Source: Marinobacter adhaerens HP15
GTDB taxonomy: Bacteria; Pseudomonadota; Gammaproteobacteria; Pseudomonadales; Oleiphilaceae
Reading direction: 5' to 3'
Length of the DNA stretch: 64,000 nucleotides
Assembly (NCBI RefSeq): GCF_000166295.1
Contig: NC_017506.1
Span: forward strand, 4,278,001-4,342,000
In this document: one piece after another, positions 35,953 to 43,424 of the stretch
How the letters are laid out: every line of letters begins with the position of its first letter
Numbering within the stretch: the first letter of the stretch is position 1
The notes under the pieces: model-generated
What the model saw: the letters and a program-made list of their open reading frames with translations, nothing else
Databases searched by the model: none
Told to the model about the DNA's origin: nothing
Program-made: the position numbers and the translations under genes

Positions 35953-36825
35953 ATGCGATTGATCCTCAGCCGAAAAGGATTTGATTCTTCTGCCGGTGGA
36001 TGTCCCAGCCCGGTCCTGCCGGATGGCTCGCTGTGCGTTTTGCCTATTCCTGATACCCGGTCCCGAATCCGCTATGACGATGTGGTTTTCGACAAACGCA
36101 GGCTCGGCAAGATTGCCCGGGATCTCACCGGTGGCCGAATCCGGGGTAGTCACGGTGCCCACCTGGATCCGGATCTGATAGCGGGTGCCTACCCCCGTGG
36201 AGAAGGCTGGCGACCTCTGCTGGGTCAGACTGGCTCAGCCCAGGGACACCTTCGCAATCAGGGCGTTGAGCCGGGAGATCTGTTTCTGTTCTTCGGCGTT
36301 TTTCGCCACGCCGAAATGCATAACCGGCGCTGGCGGTTTGTACCCGGATCCCGTCCGTTCCATGCCCTTTGGGGTTGGCTCCATATTGACCAGGTTCATA
36401 CTGTTGACGAACTGGGTCCGGATGCCCTGCCATGGGCCCAGTATCATCCGCACCTCCACGGCGAGCCGGATCCAGGCAATACGCTCTACACGTCCTCACT
36501 GTCGTTTCCATTGGCAGGCGGCGCAGAGGTTTGGTCCGGCAGTGGCGTGTTTCCGAAGCTTCGCGAGGACCTGGTCCTGACCGCCCCGCAGAGCCGCCTG
36601 CCCACGCGGTGGCGCCTGCCCGCCGGGTTTTATCCCGGCGATAAACGGCCTCCCCTGAGCTATCACACCAGGCCGGACAGGTGGTGCCTGGAACCGCCCT
36701 GGTGCTATCTGTCTTGTGCTGCCAGGGGGCAGGAATTCGTGCTCGATCTCGACGCTTATCCCGAGTTGACGGACTGGCTTACGGGATTGCTCAGAACTGG
36801 CCGTGGCGGCCAGCACCCTCTTTGA
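35953..36825 (+). CDS. Nmad3-like putative nucleotide modification protein
   Basis: A 290-residue protein that resembles the Nmad3 (nucleotide modification-associated domain 3) family from memory: the start MRLILSRKGFDSSAGGCPSP, GSHGAHLDPDLIAGAYPR, GDLFLFFGVFRHAE and the late CLEPPWCYLSCAARGQEF are characteristic. The family was defined by context with phage and bacterial DNA-modification genes; biochemical activity is not known to me. Here no DNA methylase, restriction or phage gene is adjacent. No signal peptide or transmembrane helix is seen. Its last 35 bases overlap the end of the convergent crotonase gene. Confidence 0.7.
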   Translation: MRLILSRKGFDSSAGGCPSPVLPDGSLCVLPIPDTRSRIRYDDVVFDKRRLGKIARDLTGGRIRGSHGAHLDPDLIAGAYPRGEGWRPLLGQTGSAQGHLRNQGVEPGDLFLFFGVFRHAEMHNRRWRFVPGSRPFHALWGWLHIDQVHTVDELGPDALPWAQYHPHLHGEPDPGNTLYTSSLSFPLAGGAEVWSGSGVFPKLREDLVLTAPQSRLPTRWRLPAGFYPGDKRPPLSYHTRPDRWCLEPPWCYLSCAARGQEFVLDLDAYPELTDWLTGLLRTGRGGQHPL

Positions 36826-37567
36826 ATTTCCTGGCCCCGGCAATGGCCTCCTCAAAGACCACCGGATAGCCTCCGGCGCCTTCGGCTTCGAGGGCTTCCG
36901 GAGTCTCCAGGTCCCATTGGTGTATAGCGGATGCACGGTCTGCCCTGAGGCACTGTTGGGGGAATCCGGCCAAGGTCATCGCAAGTTCCTGCGCGGCTTG
37001 CAGTGCAGAGCCGTCCGCCACTACCCGGTTTGCCAGGCCCATCTCCAACGCTTCCTCTGCCGCGACGGGGCGCCCGGTGAGAATCATATCCATGGCCCGG
37101 CCGTGGCCCACGATTCGGGGCAACCGCACGGTTCCGCCATCAATCAGGGGCACGCCCCAGCGCCGGCAGAAAACGCCGAACACCGCGGACGCTTCCACTA
37201 CCCGCAAGTCGCACATGAGCGCCAGTTCCAGGCCACCCGCCACCGCGTAGCCGGAAACCGCAGCAATCACCGGCTTGGATAAGTGCATTCGGGTGGGCCC
37301 CATTGGGCCATGACCTGTGCCGTGAGGATCAATCCGGTTTCGCCGCTGTTCATCACCGATCGCTTCCAGATCGGCGCCGGCGCAGAAATTGCCTCCGGCG
37401 CCACAGAGTATCGCCACCTTCAGGGCATCGTTCTCCTCAAATTCGGTGAATGCCCTGCGCAGAGCGTCGGCGGTTGGTCCGTCCACGGCATTGCGCCTGG
37501 CTGGCCGGTTTAGGGTGATGGTGAAAATGCCATCGTTGGCGCTGGTCAGAACTGCGTCATTGCTCAT
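36791..37567 (-). CDS. Crotonase / enoyl-CoA hydratase family protein
   Basis: A 258-residue crotonase-fold protein. The oxyanion-hole segments are GNFCAGADLEAI and SGYAVAGGLELALMCD. The loop that in true enoyl-CoA hydratases carries the second catalytic Glu reads FCRRWGVPLIDGGTVRLPR, without that Glu but with an Asp, so it may be an isomerase, hydrolase or another crotonase rather than a beta-oxidation hydratase. It is divergent from eutB, 77 bases away, with an inverted repeat between them. Family is certain, reaction is not. Confidence 0.87.
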   Translation of the reverse strand: MSNDAVLTSANDGIFTITLNRPARRNAVDGPTADALRRAFTEFEENDALKVAILCGAGGNFCAGADLEAIGDEQRRNRIDPHGTGHGPMGPTRMHLSKPVIAAVSGYAVAGGLELALMCDLRVVEASAVFGVFCRRWGVPLIDGGTVRLPRIVGHGRAMDMILTGRPVAAEEALEMGLANRVVADGSALQAAQELAMTLAGFPQQCLRADRASAIHQWDLETPEALEAEGAGGYPVVFEEAIAGARKFKEGAGRHGQF

Positions 37568-37595
37568 TGCTTTATCCTGCTCATTGATCTGTCCG

Positions 37596-37608
37596 GGTGA
37601 TATTCACC
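37596..37608. promoter_or_regulatory. Inverted repeat between the crotonase gene and eutB
   Basis: GGTGA TAT TCACC is a 13-base inverted repeat 36 bases before eutB and 28 bases before the divergent crotonase start. Its position suits an operator for one or both genes, but no regulator is encoded nearby. Confidence 0.35.
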
Positions 37609-37644
37609 TAAGATAGTAGAAGAGCGAATCTCAGGGAGAAGGGA

Positions 37645-39045
37645 ATGTATCGGTACAGTCTGGGAAACCGGCGCTGGCAGTTTGCAACGCTGGCCGAGTT
37701 AATGGCGAAGGCAACCCCCGCGCGCTCTGGTGACCGGCTGGCCGGCGTCATCGCCCATACCGCCGAGGAAAGGGTGGTGGCCCAGATGGCTCTGGCCGAG
37801 TTGCCCCTGAAGACCTTTCTGACTGAAGCCCTCGTCCCTTACGAGCAGGATGAGGTTACCCGGTTGATTCTCGACGATCACGATGTCGGGGCCTTTGAGC
37901 CGGTTTCCCACCTGACCGTGGGCGACTTCCGGAACTGGTTGCTGAGCGATCTGGCCACGCCTGAGATCCTGGTACGCATCCGCGCCGGGATAACTCCGGA
38001 GATGGCGGCGGCTGTGTGCAAGATCATGCGCAACCAGGACCTGATCCTGGTCGCGCAGAAATGCCAGGTGCAAACCGCTTTCCGAAGCACCGTCGGCCTG
38101 CCGGGGCGGATGTCGACGCGGCTCCAGCCCAATCATCCCACGGATGATATAACAGGCATTGCCGCCAGCATTCTGGACGGATTGCTTTATGGCAGCGGCG
38201 ATGCGGTGATCGGAATCAATCCTGCCACGGACAACGTGGCCCAGAGTGTCCGGCTGCTGCAGTTGATGGATGAGGTGATCCGCAAGTACGAGATTCCCAC
38301 CCAGTCCTGCGTACTGACCCATGTAACCAATACCCTGGAAGCCATCGAGAACAGGGCTCCGGTAGATCTGGTGTTCCAGTCCATTGGCGGCACCGAAGCC
38401 ACGAACAGGAGTTTCGGGTTTGATCTGGCCACTCTGGCCGAGGCCCGGGACGCAGCGCTGTCTCTCAACCGCGGCACGGTGGGTAAGAACGTGATGTATT
38501 TCGAAACCGGCCAGGGTAGCTCGCTGTCGGCCGATGCCCATCACGGTGTCGATCAGCAAACCTGCGAGGCCAGGGCGTACGCCGTGGCCCGCAAATTCGA
38601 GCCGCTTCTGGTGAATACCGTGGTCGGGTTTATCGGGCCGGAATACCTGTATGACGGCAAGGAGATCACGCGGGCCGGGCTGGAGGACCATTTCTGTGGC
38701 AAGTTGCTGGGCCTGCCAATGGGGTGTGATATCTGCTACACCAATCATGCCGAGGCCGATCAGAACGACATGGACAACCTGCTGACTTTATTGGGCGTGG
38801 CCGGCTGTAACTTCATCATGGGTATACCCGGCTCCGACGACATCATGCTGAACTATCAGACCACCTCGTTTCACGATGCCCTTTACGTTCGCCGGGTGCT
38901 CGACAAACGGCCGGCGCCGGAATTCGAACAGTGGCTCACCCGCATGCAGATTTTCCAGGATGGCGCGGGCAAGGTGCCCGCAGACGGGTTACCAGAAGCC
39001 TTCCGGAAAAGCCTGGCCAGTTTGCCCGGAGGGGTCGGATCATGA
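37645..39045 (+). CDS. eutB: Ethanolamine ammonia-lyase large subunit (EutB)
   Basis: A 466-residue catalytic subunit of the adenosylcobalamin-dependent enzyme that splits ethanolamine to acetaldehyde and ammonia. Length and motifs match EutB throughout: QKCQVQTAFRSTVGLPGR, SRLQPNHPTDD-like RLQPNHPTDDITGIAAS, VFQSIGGTEATNRSFGF, FETGQGSSLSADAHHGVDQQ and GLPMGCDICYTNHAEADQ. AAGGGA immediately before the ATG and GGGAG a little further up form the ribosome-binding region. No microcompartment shell genes, EutA reactivase, EutH or EutR are adjacent, and no cobalamin riboswitch is visible in the short upstream gap. It overlaps eutC by four bases. Confidence 0.95.
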   Translation: MYRYSLGNRRWQFATLAELMAKATPARSGDRLAGVIAHTAEERVVAQMALAELPLKTFLTEALVPYEQDEVTRLILDDHDVGAFEPVSHLTVGDFRNWLLSDLATPEILVRIRAGITPEMAAAVCKIMRNQDLILVAQKCQVQTAFRSTVGLPGRMSTRLQPNHPTDDITGIAASILDGLLYGSGDAVIGINPATDNVAQSVRLLQLMDEVIRKYEIPTQSCVLTHVTNTLEAIENRAPVDLVFQSIGGTEATNRSFGFDLATLAEARDAALSLNRGTVGKNVMYFETGQGSSLSADAHHGVDQQTCEARAYAVARKFEPLLVNTVVGFIGPEYLYDGKEITRAGLEDHFCGKLLGLPMGCDICYTNHAEADQNDMDNLLTLLGVAGCNFIMGIPGSDDIMLNYQTTSFHDALYVRRVLDKRPAPEFEQWLTRMQIFQDGAGKVPADGLPEAFRKSLASLPGGVGS

Positions 39046-39872
39046 CTGACCATAAGCCATCAGTAATCGCCAACCCCTGGCGCCGGCTCTCAGCCTGGAC
39101 CGATGCACGGATTGGTCTTGGCCGGGCCGGTATCAGCCTGCCCACGCATGAGATGCTGGCGTTTCAGCTCGCCCATGCCCAGGCAAGGGATGCGGTCCAT
39201 CTGCCACTGGATACCTCAGCGTTGATGAAGGACCTGGCCGAACTGACCGAGCGGAGAAAAGCGTTATTGCCCCATGAGCCGGTTCATCTGCAAAGTCAGG
39301 CCAGCGACCGGATAACCTACCTGCAACGCCCGGATCTCGGGCGCAGGCTCAGCCAGAAATCCTGTGAGGCGCTGGACCGCCAGGGCCACACCGGTGATTC
39401 ACCGGTCGACCTGGCTCTCGTGGTCGCAGACGGCTTGTCCTCCTATGGCGTACAGGAAAACGCCGTGGGGTTTCTCGAGGCGCTGCTGGCGAATCTTGAG
39501 GCCGATGATCAGACCTGGGAACTGGCGCCCCTGATCGTTGTCTCTCAGGGACGGGTTGCGATTGGTGATGATGTCGGTAACCGGCTTAACGCCCGATGTG
39601 TTGTGGTGCTGATTGGTGAGCGCCCCGGCCTGAGTTCTCCAGACAGCCTCGGGCTTTACCTGACCTGGGCGCCGGAGCCCGGACTGACTGACGCCAGCCG
39701 AAACTGCATATCCAATATCCGCCCGGCGGGGTTGTCGTTCGAAGAGGCGAGCCGGCGGCTCGGGTATTTGCTCAGGGAGGCTCGCCGTCAGGAGGTTTCC
39801 GGCGTACCTCTCAAGGATCGCTCGGAAGAGACGGTTATTGATCAGGGTATTGGCAACTTCCTGTTACGCTAG
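39042..39872 (+). CDS. eutC: Ethanolamine ammonia-lyase small subunit (EutC)
   Basis: A 276-residue partner of EutB that completes the cobalamin-binding site. The N-terminal part TDARIGLGRAGISLPTHEML and the later LVVADGLSSYGVQENAV, QGRVAIGDDVGNRLNAR and IGERPGLSSPDSLGLYLTW are standard EutC motifs. ATG at 39042 overlaps the eutB stop (ATGA) and has GGAGGGG upstream, so the two are translated together. Slightly shorter at the N-terminus than E. coli EutC (295). Confidence 0.95.
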   Translation: MTDHKPSVIANPWRRLSAWTDARIGLGRAGISLPTHEMLAFQLAHAQARDAVHLPLDTSALMKDLAELTERRKALLPHEPVHLQSQASDRITYLQRPDLGRRLSQKSCEALDRQGHTGDSPVDLALVVADGLSSYGVQENAVGFLEALLANLEADDQTWELAPLIVVSQGRVAIGDDVGNRLNARCVVVLIGERPGLSSPDSLGLYLTWAPEPGLTDASRNCISNIRPAGLSFEEASRRLGYLLREARRQEVSGVPLKDRSEETVIDQGIGNFLLR

Positions 39873-39909
39873 ATGAAGCCGTTGAACCATTCAGGGTAGG
39901 AGAATTCTC

Positions 39910-40665
39910 TTGCAGCAAGCCGAGTACTATGAAAACGACACCACACTCGCCCAATACCTGGAATTTCACTTTGGCGAGCGGTGGCACGGAGAGGCCAACT
40001 TCCCCAAGGCGCTGGCGGATGCTGCCATGCATGCGATGGATGGCAGGCCCCTGGATCGTGCGCTGGATATTGGTTGTGCCGTGGGCCGCACCAGCCTTGA
40101 GTTGGCCCGCCATTTCCGGCACGTGGACGGCATTGATTTTTCCAGGGCGTTCGTCAACAAATGCCAGGAAGTCGCTCGCGACAGAAGGGTGCGTTATGCG
40201 CGCCCGGAGGAGGGGGAGCTGGTAACCTTTCAGGACCAGTCTCTTGCGTCCCTCGGGCTGGAGGAGGCCGCTGAGCGCGTGTCTTTTCATCAGGGCGACG
40301 CCTGCGATCTGCCATCGCAGTTCACCGGGTATGATCTGGTACTCGCAGGCAACCTGATCGACCGGTTGTACCAGCCATCTCTGTTTCTGGAGACCATTCA
40401 TGAGCGGATTAACGAACTCGGGCTTCTGGTGATTGCCTCACCCTATACCTGGCTGGAAGAGTACACGCCGAAGGAACACTGGGTTGGCGGGTTCAAGAAG
40501 AACGGAGAAGATTTCTCGACATTCGACGGCCTCAAGGAGATGTTGGCGCCCCATTTCCGGCTGTTGTTCGAACCCTGGAGCCTGCCGTTTGTCATCAGGG
40601 AAACGAGAAACAAGTTCCAGCACAGCTTCTCCGAGCTGACCGTCTGGGAGAAAGTAAGCCAGTAA
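39910..40665 (+). CDS. Stand-alone OvoA C-terminal-type methyltransferase (TTG start)
   Basis: A 251-residue SAM-dependent methyltransferase matching the C-terminal domain of the ovothiol enzyme OvoA (putative 4-mercaptohistidine N1-methyltransferase). Shared features are YLEFHFGERWHGEANFP, LDIGCAVGRTSLELARHF (SAM motif I), GIDFSRAFVNKC, FHQGDACDLP, LVLAGNLIDRLYQPSLFLE and SPYTWLEEYTPKEHWVGGF. The sulfoxide synthase half of OvoA is absent here. The TTG start is supported by TAGGAG seven or eight bases upstream. It begins 37 bases after eutC on the same strand and is followed by a terminator, so it is probably part of the eutBC transcript. Histidine-thiol methylation is inferred. Confidence 0.85.
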   Translation: MQQAEYYENDTTLAQYLEFHFGERWHGEANFPKALADAAMHAMDGRPLDRALDIGCAVGRTSLELARHFRHVDGIDFSRAFVNKCQEVARDRRVRYARPEEGELVTFQDQSLASLGLEEAAERVSFHQGDACDLPSQFTGYDLVLAGNLIDRLYQPSLFLETIHERINELGLLVIASPYTWLEEYTPKEHWVGGFKKNGEDFSTFDGLKEMLAPHFRLLFEPWSLPFVIRETRNKFQHSFSELTVWEKVSQ

Positions 40666-40781
40666 GGATGCGGGAATTTTGAGGATGGCCTGAAGGCTGT
40701 CATCAAACTGTCACCGGGAAAGCATAGCCTGAAAACTCATCAGGACGACATGCATTGTGTTGTGCATCGTGTGAATGCTTT

Positions 40782-40806
40782 AACCGGGGACTTCCCCGGT
40801 TTTTTA
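40782..40806 (+). terminator. Rho-independent terminator after the methyltransferase gene
   Basis: AACCGGGG and CCCCGGTT pair perfectly around ACTT, followed by TTTTT. It would end the eutBC-methyltransferase transcript before the ParA-like gene. Confidence 0.88.
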
Positions 40807-40831
40807 TGCCTGGATTAAGGGATCTGACAGG

Positions 40832-41572
40832 ATGAGGACCATTGCGTTTTACAGTCTGAAGGGCGGTGTTGGCAAAACCGCCGCCGCCGTGAATATCGCC
40901 TATCTGGCCAGCCAGGCCGGCTATCCCACACTGCTCTGGGATCTTGACCCCCAGGGCGCCTCCAGCTGGTATCTGGCGGGGGCTGATGAGGTGAAAGGGC
41001 ACAAGCTCTCGCACTTGCTCAAAGGCAAGACGCCCATCGCCGACTTTATCCATCAGAGTGAATACGAAAACCTCGACTTCATCCCGTCTCACACCAGTTT
41101 CCGCAACCTGGATGTAAAGCTGGATCAGGAGGATGGCAGCAACCTGATCAAACAGTGGCTGGCGCCGCTGTCTGAAGAAACCAGTCTCGTGGTACTGGAT
41201 TGCCCGCCGTCGCTGTCCCGGCTTTCCGAGCAGGTGCTGAAGGCGGCCGACGAGGTGTTCGTGCCGGTGATTCCCACCTGGCTGTCACTTAACAGCTGGA
41301 AACAGCTGCAGGAATTCGCCAGGGACAAGAAGCTGAAGCCATCGAAGCTGCACCCGTTCTATTCCATGGCCGACCGCCGGAAGGGCCTGCACCGGGAACT
41401 GATCAATGCCCAGGATGAGATTCTGCCCAAGGGCCTGAAAACGATCATCCCGAACGCCAGTGTGGTGGAAAAGATGGGTGAGGAGGGCACGCCGGTGGAA
41501 CTGCTGGCGCCCGGCTCGGTGGCCGCCGACGCCTACCGCCGGTTGTGGAAGGAGATCAATCGCCTGCTCTGA
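40832..41572 (+). CDS. Orphan ParA-family ATPase
   Basis: A 246-residue deviant Walker ATPase: YSLKGGVGKTAAAVNIAYLA is the P-loop region, LLWDLDPQGASSWYLAG is the switch I/Walker A' Asp region and LVVLDCPPSLSRLSEQVL is switch II. No ParB, parS or CheA/pilus gene is adjacent, and it is unlike chromosomal Soj in lacking a ParB partner. Orphan ParA proteins position varied cargo (chemoreceptors, carboxysomes, cellulose synthase); the cargo here is unknown. A terminator separates it from the upstream operon. Confidence 0.85.
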   Translation: MRTIAFYSLKGGVGKTAAAVNIAYLASQAGYPTLLWDLDPQGASSWYLAGADEVKGHKLSHLLKGKTPIADFIHQSEYENLDFIPSHTSFRNLDVKLDQEDGSNLIKQWLAPLSEETSLVVLDCPPSLSRLSEQVLKAADEVFVPVIPTWLSLNSWKQLQEFARDKKLKPSKLHPFYSMADRRKGLHRELINAQDEILPKGLKTIIPNASVVEKMGEEGTPVELLAPGSVAADAYRRLWKEINRLL

Positions 41573-41590
41573 GGCCCTCATCGCATGCGC

Positions 41591-42367
41591 TCAGGATCGG
41601 GCGAGCTTGTCCCTCCGCAGGGAGCGCTCCAGTCGGCGGTGGCTCTCACTGCGTTCTGAGAGTACTTGCTGAACGTACTGGATGTGCTTGCCGGCCAGTT
41701 CCCGGGCTTCCTCGGCCCTGCCTTCAGAGATGGCTTCGTACAGCATCCTGTGCTGTTCCACCAGACCCTGCCGGGTCTCCGCCTCTCTTCGATACATGCC
41801 ACCGATGTTGGTAACCACGTTGCTTTTCAGCATGTTGAACAGGTTTCGAATGGTGTGCAGGAGAATCACGTTATGGCTCGCCTCGGCAATCGCCAGGTGG
41901 AACCGGGCATCGGCTGCCCCTTCGGCTTCCAGGTCCCGGTTCCTGTCGCTGCCATAGCAGGCTTGCAGTGCCTCGTAAGCGGTTTTCAGGTGAGCCCTGT
42001 CGACCTCTGTCGCTCGCAAGGCTGCGTAATAGGCGCAGTCCGCCTCCAGTGTGCGGCGAAATTCCAGTAGATCCCGTTGTGCGTCTGGCCGGTTTTCAAG
42101 CAGAGGAATCAGCGGATCGCTGAAACTGCCGCCGAGGGACTCAGTGACATAGTTTCCTCCGCCCTGGCGGCTGATCAGCAGGCCTTTGGCGGTCAGCCGC
42201 TGAATGGCCTCCCGCAGGGAAGGGCGGGACACGCCGAACTGCTCCGACAATACCCGTTCCGGGGGCAGCCGCTCGCCCGGTTGCAGGGTGCCTTCCAGAA
42301 TCATCGTTTCCAGCTGTTCCACGATGGTGTCCGCGAGTCTGCGTGGGGCGATCTGTCCGACGTCCAT
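41591..42367 (-). CDS. lldR: FadR/GntR-family lactate-responsive regulator (LldR/LutR-like)
   Basis: A 258-residue regulator with an N-terminal GntR winged helix (ERLPPERVLSEQFGVSRPSL, REAIQRLTAKGLL) and a C-terminal FCD ligand domain (LLEFRRTLEADCAYYAALRA; DARFHLAIAEASHNVILLHT; EHRMLYEAISEGRAEEARE), in which Asp and His residues usually bind metal near the ligand. It is divergent from lutABC-dld, and the shared 217-base region holds two LldR/PdhR-type operators, one 27 bases from its own ATG, so it probably represses both itself and the operon until lactate is present. It is the only clear transcription factor in the window. Confidence 0.9.
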   Translation of the reverse strand: MDVGQIAPRRLADTIVEQLETMILEGTLQPGERLPPERVLSEQFGVSRPSLREAIQRLTAKGLLISRQGGGNYVTESLGGSFSDPLIPLLENRPDAQRDLLEFRRTLEADCAYYAALRATEVDRAHLKTAYEALQACYGSDRNRDLEAEGAADARFHLAIAEASHNVILLHTIRNLFNMLKSNVVTNIGGMYRREAETRQGLVEQHRMLYEAISEGRAEEARELAGKHIQYVQQVLSERSESHRRLERSLRRDKLARS

Positions 42368-42393
42368 AAGAACGAATTTCCTGTCCAAGAATT

Positions 42394-42410
42394 TATTGGT
42401 AATACCAATA
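42394..42410. promoter_or_regulatory. LldR operator O1
   Basis: TATTGGTAATACCAATA has perfect 8-base arms around one central base and matches the LldR/PdhR consensus TTGGTNNNACCAA. It lies 27 bases upstream of the lldR start, so it probably serves autoregulation and, together with the second copy, looping. Confidence 0.85.
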
Positions 42411-42481
42411 CCACAGGGCGCGATTCAGGCCAAGTCCCGGTGTATCTGCGATGGTTAGACTGAAGTCTGCTGCGGAAAACT

Positions 42482-42511
42482 TTGACATCAGCAAGCGGTC
42501 TCGAATACCTT
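42482..42511 (+). promoter_or_regulatory. Candidate promoter of lutABC-dld
   Basis: A consensus TTGACA (42482-42487) is followed 18 bases later by TACCTT, a weak -10. Transcription would start near 42518, just ahead of operator O2, which fits repression by LldR. Confidence 0.55.
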
Positions 42512-42528
42512 GGTTATTATTGTATGTC

Positions 42529-42545
42529 AATTGGTATTACCAATT
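42529..42545. promoter_or_regulatory. LldR operator O2
   Basis: AATTGGTATTACCAATT has perfect 8-base arms around one central base and shares the TTGGTNNNACCAA core with O1, 135 bases away centre to centre. It lies just downstream of the predicted transcription start of lutABC-dld and 40 bases before lutA. Confidence 0.88.
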
Positions 42546-42584
42546 TTCAGTTTGTCTGTCTGAGACTGTCTTGAGGCGCAATCA

Positions 42585-43424
42585 ATGAGTCAGCTGTTTT
42601 ACGATGCCGCTCCCAATGCCACCCGGGTATCGCCCGAGCGGGAAGCCGACCGGCATTACCCGGAGAAGCCGGAAGCGGTCACTCTGTTCGGTACCTGCGT
42701 GGTGGATCTGTTCTTTCCTGAGGCCGGGCTGGATACCATTCGCCTGCTGGAGCGGGAAGGTGTTCGCGTGCATTTCCCCCAGGAGCAGAGCTGTTGCGGG
42801 CAGCCCGCCTGGACTTCCGGATATCGGGATGAGGCCAAGGCAGTGGCCCGCGCCCAGCTGGATATCCTCGATCGATCGGGTCTGCCGGTCGTGGTGCCGT
42901 CCGGCTCCTGTGCCGGGATGTTCCGGCACCATTACCCGGCGTTGTTTGCCGATGAGCCGGACACGCTCAAGCGGGTAGAAGCGCTCGCCGAGCGCACCTT
43001 CGAGCTGACCGAGTTCCTGCTGAAAGTCTGCCGGGTGCAGCTGGCGGACCGGGGCGCGCCCAGCAAGATTGCACTGCACACCTCCTGTTCGGCCCGCCGG
43101 GAAATGAACACCCACCTGCACGCCCGCGAGCTCTTGCAGCAGCTTGAAGGTGTCGAACGTATCGATCACGACCATGAAAGCGAATGCTGTGGGTTTGGCG
43201 GCACCTTCTCGGTGCGAATGCCGGAAGTTTCAGGGGCCATGGTTAAAGACAAGACCCGTTCGCTGATCGACTCCGGCGCGGTTGAAATGGTGACCGCCGA
43301 CGGCGGCTGCCTGATGAACATCAACGGGTCGCTGGAGAAACAGAAAGAGAGCTTCCGGGGGCGGCACCTGGCCAGTTTCCTCTGGGAGCGCACCAACGGC
43401 GACAACGCAGGGGAGGTGGCATGA
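42585..43424 (+). CDS. lutA: Lactate utilisation protein A (LldE/LutA)
   Basis: A 279-residue iron-sulfur subunit of the LutABC (LldEFG) L-lactate oxidising complex. It carries two CCG domains: FGTCVVDLFFPEAG with EQSCCGQPAWTSG, and LHTSCSARREMNT with ESECCGFGGTFSV. GAGG before the ATG gives the ribosome-binding site. It has a longer N-terminus than Bacillus LutA. First gene of a four-gene operon with four-base overlaps throughout, controlled by two LldR operators. Confidence 0.92.
   Translation: MSQLFYDAAPNATRVSPEREADRHYPEKPEAVTLFGTCVVDLFFPEAGLDTIRLLEREGVRVHFPQEQSCCGQPAWTSGYRDEAKAVARAQLDILDRSGLPVVVPSGSCAGMFRHHYPALFADEPDTLKRVEALAERTFELTEFLLKVCRVQLADRGAPSKIALHTSCSARREMNTHLHARELLQQLEGVERIDHDHESECCGFGGTFSVRMPEVSGAMVKDKTRSLIDSGAVEMVTADGGCLMNINGSLEKQKESFRGRHLASFLWERTNGDNAGEVA

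Noticed and set aside
37568..37644. Cobalamin riboswitch upstream of eutB
   Set aside because: The gap is only 77 bases, too short for a B12 riboswitch, and no B12-box-like sequence was seen.
40666..41590. parS-type centromere near the ParA-like gene
   Set aside because: No sequence close to the usual parS palindrome (TGTTTCACGTGAAACA) is present around the gene.
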